Shown here piece by piece: positions 61,488 to 64,000 of a stretch of DNA of 64,000 nt. The translations under genes and the position numbers were made by a program. Under the pieces are notes generated by a model that saw only the letters and a list, made by a program, of their open reading frames with translations, ran no database searches and was not told the origin of the DNA. Position 1 is the first letter of the stretch, and each line of letters starts with the position of its first letter. The stretch covers positions 9,730 through 73,729 of the forward strand of contig CADDYT010000011.1 in NCBI GenBank assembly GCA_902810755.1, given 5' to 3'. This stretch comes from Chloroflexota bacterium. GTDB lineage: Bacteria > Chloroflexota > Ktedonobacteria > Ktedonobacterales > Ktedonobacteraceae.

Positions 61488-63614
61488 TTATGGATGAAAT
61501 CGCTGCCAGCAAAAAGCTGCCAGCGCCAGGGCGGTCTGCTCTTTCGGTGAAGCCTGCTCGATGCCCAGAATATCCTGCGCTTTACGCAGACGGTAGCGAA
61601 CGGTGTTGACATGGACGGCCAGTTGCTCGGCGGCGATCTGCACGGAGCCGAGCGTCTGCGCAAGGACAAACGTTTCGGTGAGGTGCGAGCCATTGGCGGC
61701 GTCATACTCGATGAGTGGGGCAAGCAGTTTGCGGGCGAAGGTATCCAGGTCGGCAGTCAGGCGGGGATTTTCCAGCAGGCTGTCCAGGCCAAAGGTGTAG
61801 ATGTCCAGCAGGTAGGCGCCATATGCCTCGCGCCGGGCCTTCTGCGCCAGCGCGAGCGCGTGGGTAAGCGTCAATTTCAAATCGGGCAGGGAGTGGTAGC
61901 GCGCCTCATGCACGATCCAGAGCGGGTGAGCATCGCAATGTTTGAGCAGGGCGTCACGTACCTTTGAAGGAGGCTGTGGCGCCAATCCCTCAAGTAAGAC
62001 GATGGCAGTGTCATCATCCAGAAAGATGAGCGGGCTTTTCAGGGTCTCCAGTACGACGTTTTCGGCGAGCATACGTCGGCGCCCACCTCTGGGCGCGCTA
62101 TTGAGCGGCCATGCCAGCGCCCAGACCTGCCCGCGCTCAACCGGCAGCCCCAGCCGGTATCCCTCTTGCTCAATATACTGTGGTGATTGTGGTGCCTGCT
62201 CTTTTAACAATGCTCGTACCCATTGCTCTCGCTGGCGACCCAGTTGATCCTGTGCCTGTTCCATGCGCGCAATGACCAGATTGCAAGCCACCACCAGGTC
62301 GGTGCAGAAATCGGGCCAGTGAGGCGGCGGAAGCGGAACGGAAGGGCAGAGGTAGATCTGACCGGGTCGTTGCGCGCCGGGGGTAGCCAGCGAGAGGGCC
62401 TGTATTGTGCCTGGCTGGCTGCTATGGGCGGCCCGTATCTGCTCCAATTGTTCGCGATGGGCAGGGACGTAGGGGTGTCCATCCTTATCGGTCACGATTA
62501 CTGTGCCTTTGATGATCTGGCTGGCCCACGCCTCGACCGCCTCGATACGACTGGCATGCAGGACGAGATCGTACCATGCCGCTTTGTGATCGGGAAACGG
62601 CTGCGTGGCAGGCAGGAAGAAAGATGGAGGGCGAATCTCAAGTGGTATCGGTTCGACCAGTCGCGCCAGTCGCTGCGCAAGCAGGCGTTCGGTCAGGGAA
62701 AAAGGCATCACCGTTCTGCGTGTGGCGTAGAGAACCGCCGCCACCTGGGCGCTGTTCGTGGGTGTGATGTTGTAGCGGATGGGCAGCGCCATGCCGGAGC
62801 GAATCTGCTCGGCATCGACGATATCGCTGACGCTGGGGTCACGATAGGGCGAGTTGAGATAGTCGCCGCGCTCTATCGGCTTGCCATAGGCAGCGACGCG
62901 CCCGCCGACGCCGCGCCCGCGTGGCAGGGCAAAGCCAAAATCCCCGTGTTTCGCGCCCAGGTGACCGGCGATTTCGATGACATCCTGATAGGCTGTTGCC
63001 CAGAATGTAAAATCCGCCTTCGCCACCACCCGCGTCAGGCTGAGAAAGGCGGAAAGGGCATGCCTATCTCCGTGCGCCATCGCGTCGATCAGTTCGCGGT
63101 CGTAGAGCGGGGAACTGGCGGAAAAATACTGTTCCTCTCTTTCCTCAACTTCAAGCACGGCCTCAAACGTCTGGCGAAGACGTTCTATCCCGTCGGCAAG
63201 AGCGCCTGTCTGAGTAGTTGTGGATAATGGGAGCGGCGAATCGGCCCAGATGATCCATAGACCGTACGGTGATGGCGCTGTCGGTTGCAGGCGTATCGAC
63301 AGGGCCGGTGGCATATCGGGTGGCCCACCTGCCAGATCGTGCAAAAGCGTCTCGATGGTGGCATCCATCGACGGGTCAAGGCGGGCCGCCAGCCAGCGTT
63401 GCACGGTGTTGCGTTTGATGCCTGCATAAAAGACCTTCCAGGGCAGTTTTCTCTTCCGGCAGGGCCAGACCAGTGCTGTTCCAACTATCGGCATGGCCGC
63501 AAGGAACTGACCCAGCGCCTGTGAGATGAATTCGTCGCGCCGGGCCGGCTGTAACGCCGCATTCTTCAGCGCGTTCGTTACGGCTATCCAGACCGGGAAT
63601 TGCTTCTCTTCCAT
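61488..63614 (-). CDS. PucR/CdaR-type transcriptional regulator
   Basis: 708 residues from ATG 63614 (AGG eight bases before); 58 further upstream codons are rejected as non-coding in feel. The N-terminal part includes a GAF-like region around 200-420 (AKADFTFWATAYQDVIEIAGHLGAKHGDFGFAL, GVGGRVAAYGKPIERGDYLNSPYRD). The C-terminal end has the PucR helix-turn-helix (LTETFVLAQTLGSVQIAAEQLAVHVNTVRYRLRKAQDILG). These regulators activate purine, glycolate or amino-acid catabolism after sensing a metabolite. Two direct repeats lie immediately upstream, suggesting autoregulation. Confidence 0.82.
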   Translation of the reverse strand: MEEKQFPVWIAVTNALKNAALQPARRDEFISQALGQFLAAMPIVGTALVWPCRKRKLPWKVFYAGIKRNTVQRWLAARLDPSMDATIETLLHDLAGGPPDMPPALSIRLQPTAPSPYGLWIIWADSPLPLSTTTQTGALADGIERLRQTFEAVLEVEEREEQYFSASSPLYDRELIDAMAHGDRHALSAFLSLTRVVAKADFTFWATAYQDVIEIAGHLGAKHGDFGFALPRGRGVGGRVAAYGKPIERGDYLNSPYRDPSVSDIVDAEQIRSGMALPIRYNITPTNSAQVAAVLYATRRTVMPFSLTERLLAQRLARLVEPIPLEIRPPSFFLPATQPFPDHKAAWYDLVLHASRIEAVEAWASQIIKGTVIVTDKDGHPYVPAHREQLEQIRAAHSSQPGTIQALSLATPGAQRPGQIYLCPSVPLPPPHWPDFCTDLVVACNLVIARMEQAQDQLGRQREQWVRALLKEQAPQSPQYIEQEGYRLGLPVERGQVWALAWPLNSAPRGGRRRMLAENVVLETLKSPLIFLDDDTAIVLLEGLAPQPPSKVRDALLKHCDAHPLWIVHEARYHSLPDLKLTLTHALALAQKARREAYGAYLLDIYTFGLDSLLENPRLTADLDTFARKLLAPLIEYDAANGSHLTETFVLAQTLGSVQIAAEQLAVHVNTVRYRLRKAQDILGIEQASPKEQTALALAAFCWQRFHP

Positions 63615-63625
63615 ACGTACTGCCT

Positions 63626-63672
63626 TTTGTACACGCAAACAAATTCTCGCCTGCAATTTGTAGACGCAAACA
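63626..63672. promoter_or_regulatory. Direct repeats before the PucR-type gene, candidate operators
   Basis: TTTGTACACGCAAACA (63626-63641) and TTTGTAGACGCAAACA (63657-63672) agree at 15 of 16 positions and are 31 bases apart (three DNA turns). A weaker copy CCGTACGCAAATGG is near 63728. They lie just upstream of the 61488-63614 gene. Confidence 0.6.
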
Positions 63673-63854
63673 TTGTATCCTATGCTGCCGCTTATATACA
63701 ATAGGCACATGGAAATTTGCGGAGAACCCGTACGCAAATGGCCGCAGCCCGGACAGATATTTATGTATTTATTTACATACTCAACCATACTGTTTATCTC
63801 TTATTTACACGATGGCGGTATAATTAGAAGAAGTTGACCATCAAGATCGTGTGA

Positions 63855-63914
63855 GAAGCGTTGCAGGCATGTCATGCTTCGCTTCCGCTCAGCATGACAT
63901 GCCTGCAACGCTTC
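63855..63914. repeat. Dispersed palindromic repeat with 24-base perfect arms
   Basis: Arms 63855-63878 and 63891-63914 are exact reverse complements around TCGCTTCCGCTC. The conserved core is CATGTCATGCT..AGCATGACATG; the outer 12 bases (GAAGCGTTGCAG) are unique to this copy but still pair. Confidence 0.85.
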
Positions 63915-63966
63915 GGAGATAAAGAGAACGTTGGCTGCAAAGGTGCAGTGCAGAGGAGGAGCTGGC

Positions 63967-64000
63967 ATGTTACTGCTCCAGGACATCGCGGTGACGTATC
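63967..64000 (+). CDS. ABC-transporter ATP-binding protein, start only (partial)
   Basis: The gene begins at ATG 63967 behind an excellent ribosome site (AGGAGGAGCTGGC), and the window ends after 11 codons (MLLLQDIAVTY). LLQDIAVTY matches the first strand of many ABC ATPases (I..L..V.vtY, with the A-loop tyrosine at Y11). The partner genes are outside the window. The call rests on very little sequence. Confidence 0.5.
   Translation, partial: MLLLQDIAVTY

Overview
The window looks like a chromosomal segment of a Chloroflexota bacterium, most likely of the Ktedonobacteria type. This is an inference, not a proof. It rests on moderately high GC, coenzyme F420 synthesis, a RibXY-type riboflavin uptake pair under an FMN riboswitch, T-box leaders in front of leuS and argC, a KdpD that lacks its kinase half, and intergenic palindromes of the 'GCTGAGCG..AGCGAAGC' kind. 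I see no phage, IS transposase, CRISPR array or tRNA gene. Most genes are house-keeping or metabolic.

Layout. 1-6650: the 3' end of smc, a lone 5S rRNA with its own promoter, a MerR-like remnant, a BadF-type kinase, a membrane protein, amylosucrase, a class V aminotransferase and a GNAT protein. 6650-13300: a two-lobed ThyX-like protein, a small excisionase-like HTH protein, moaA, a TetR regulator and a ClC channel with CBS and RCK_C domains. 13300-18725: T-box plus leuS, glnA, and a membrane-anchored protein. 18935-23450 (minus strand): a compact F420 operon, cofE - nitroreductase - cofD - cofC - LLM oxidoreductase - PPOX protein. 23630-27510: a DoxX protein, a PIG-L deacetylase, and an FMN riboswitch with ribX and ribY. 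27680-35110: the kdp potassium-uptake locus, with a helically phased repeat cluster, a USP-like protein, an orphan receiver, two mini-proteins, kdpABC and a kinase-less kdpD. 35170-40300: hsp20 behind a strongly folded leader, then ftsH, a CPBP protease, DoxX and small ORFs. 40380-43245: a Ser/Thr kinase and a HAD phosphatase. 43335-52943: a T-box-controlled arginine/histidine operon, argC-argB-hisZ-like-hisG-(HAD-APH fusion)-hisH-hisA-hisF. 53100-57717: an MprF-like protein, an esterase, a possible small RNA or attenuator, and tlyA. 57720-58200: a cluster of palindromic repeats. 58200-64000: an MBL hydrolase, an FAH-family protein, an unusual hisI, a PucR-type regulator and the start of an ABC ATPase gene.

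How it works together. The F420 operon makes the cofactor (cofE, cofD, cofC plus a free-standing FbiB-like nitroreductase) and carries two likely users of it. FO synthase is not in the window. The arg/his operon uses overlapping ATGA or TTGA junctions from hisZ to hisA, and hisI lies separately about 7.5 kb downstream. The kdp cluster has sensing and regulatory pieces split between the two ends of the operon.

The parts most worth a second look are the HAD-APH fusion inside the his operon, the variant HisI, the structured hsp20 leader, the promoter-plus-tandem-terminator unit before tlyA, the phased operator array before kdp, and the palindromic repeat family whose conserved core sits inside locus-specific self-complementary arms.
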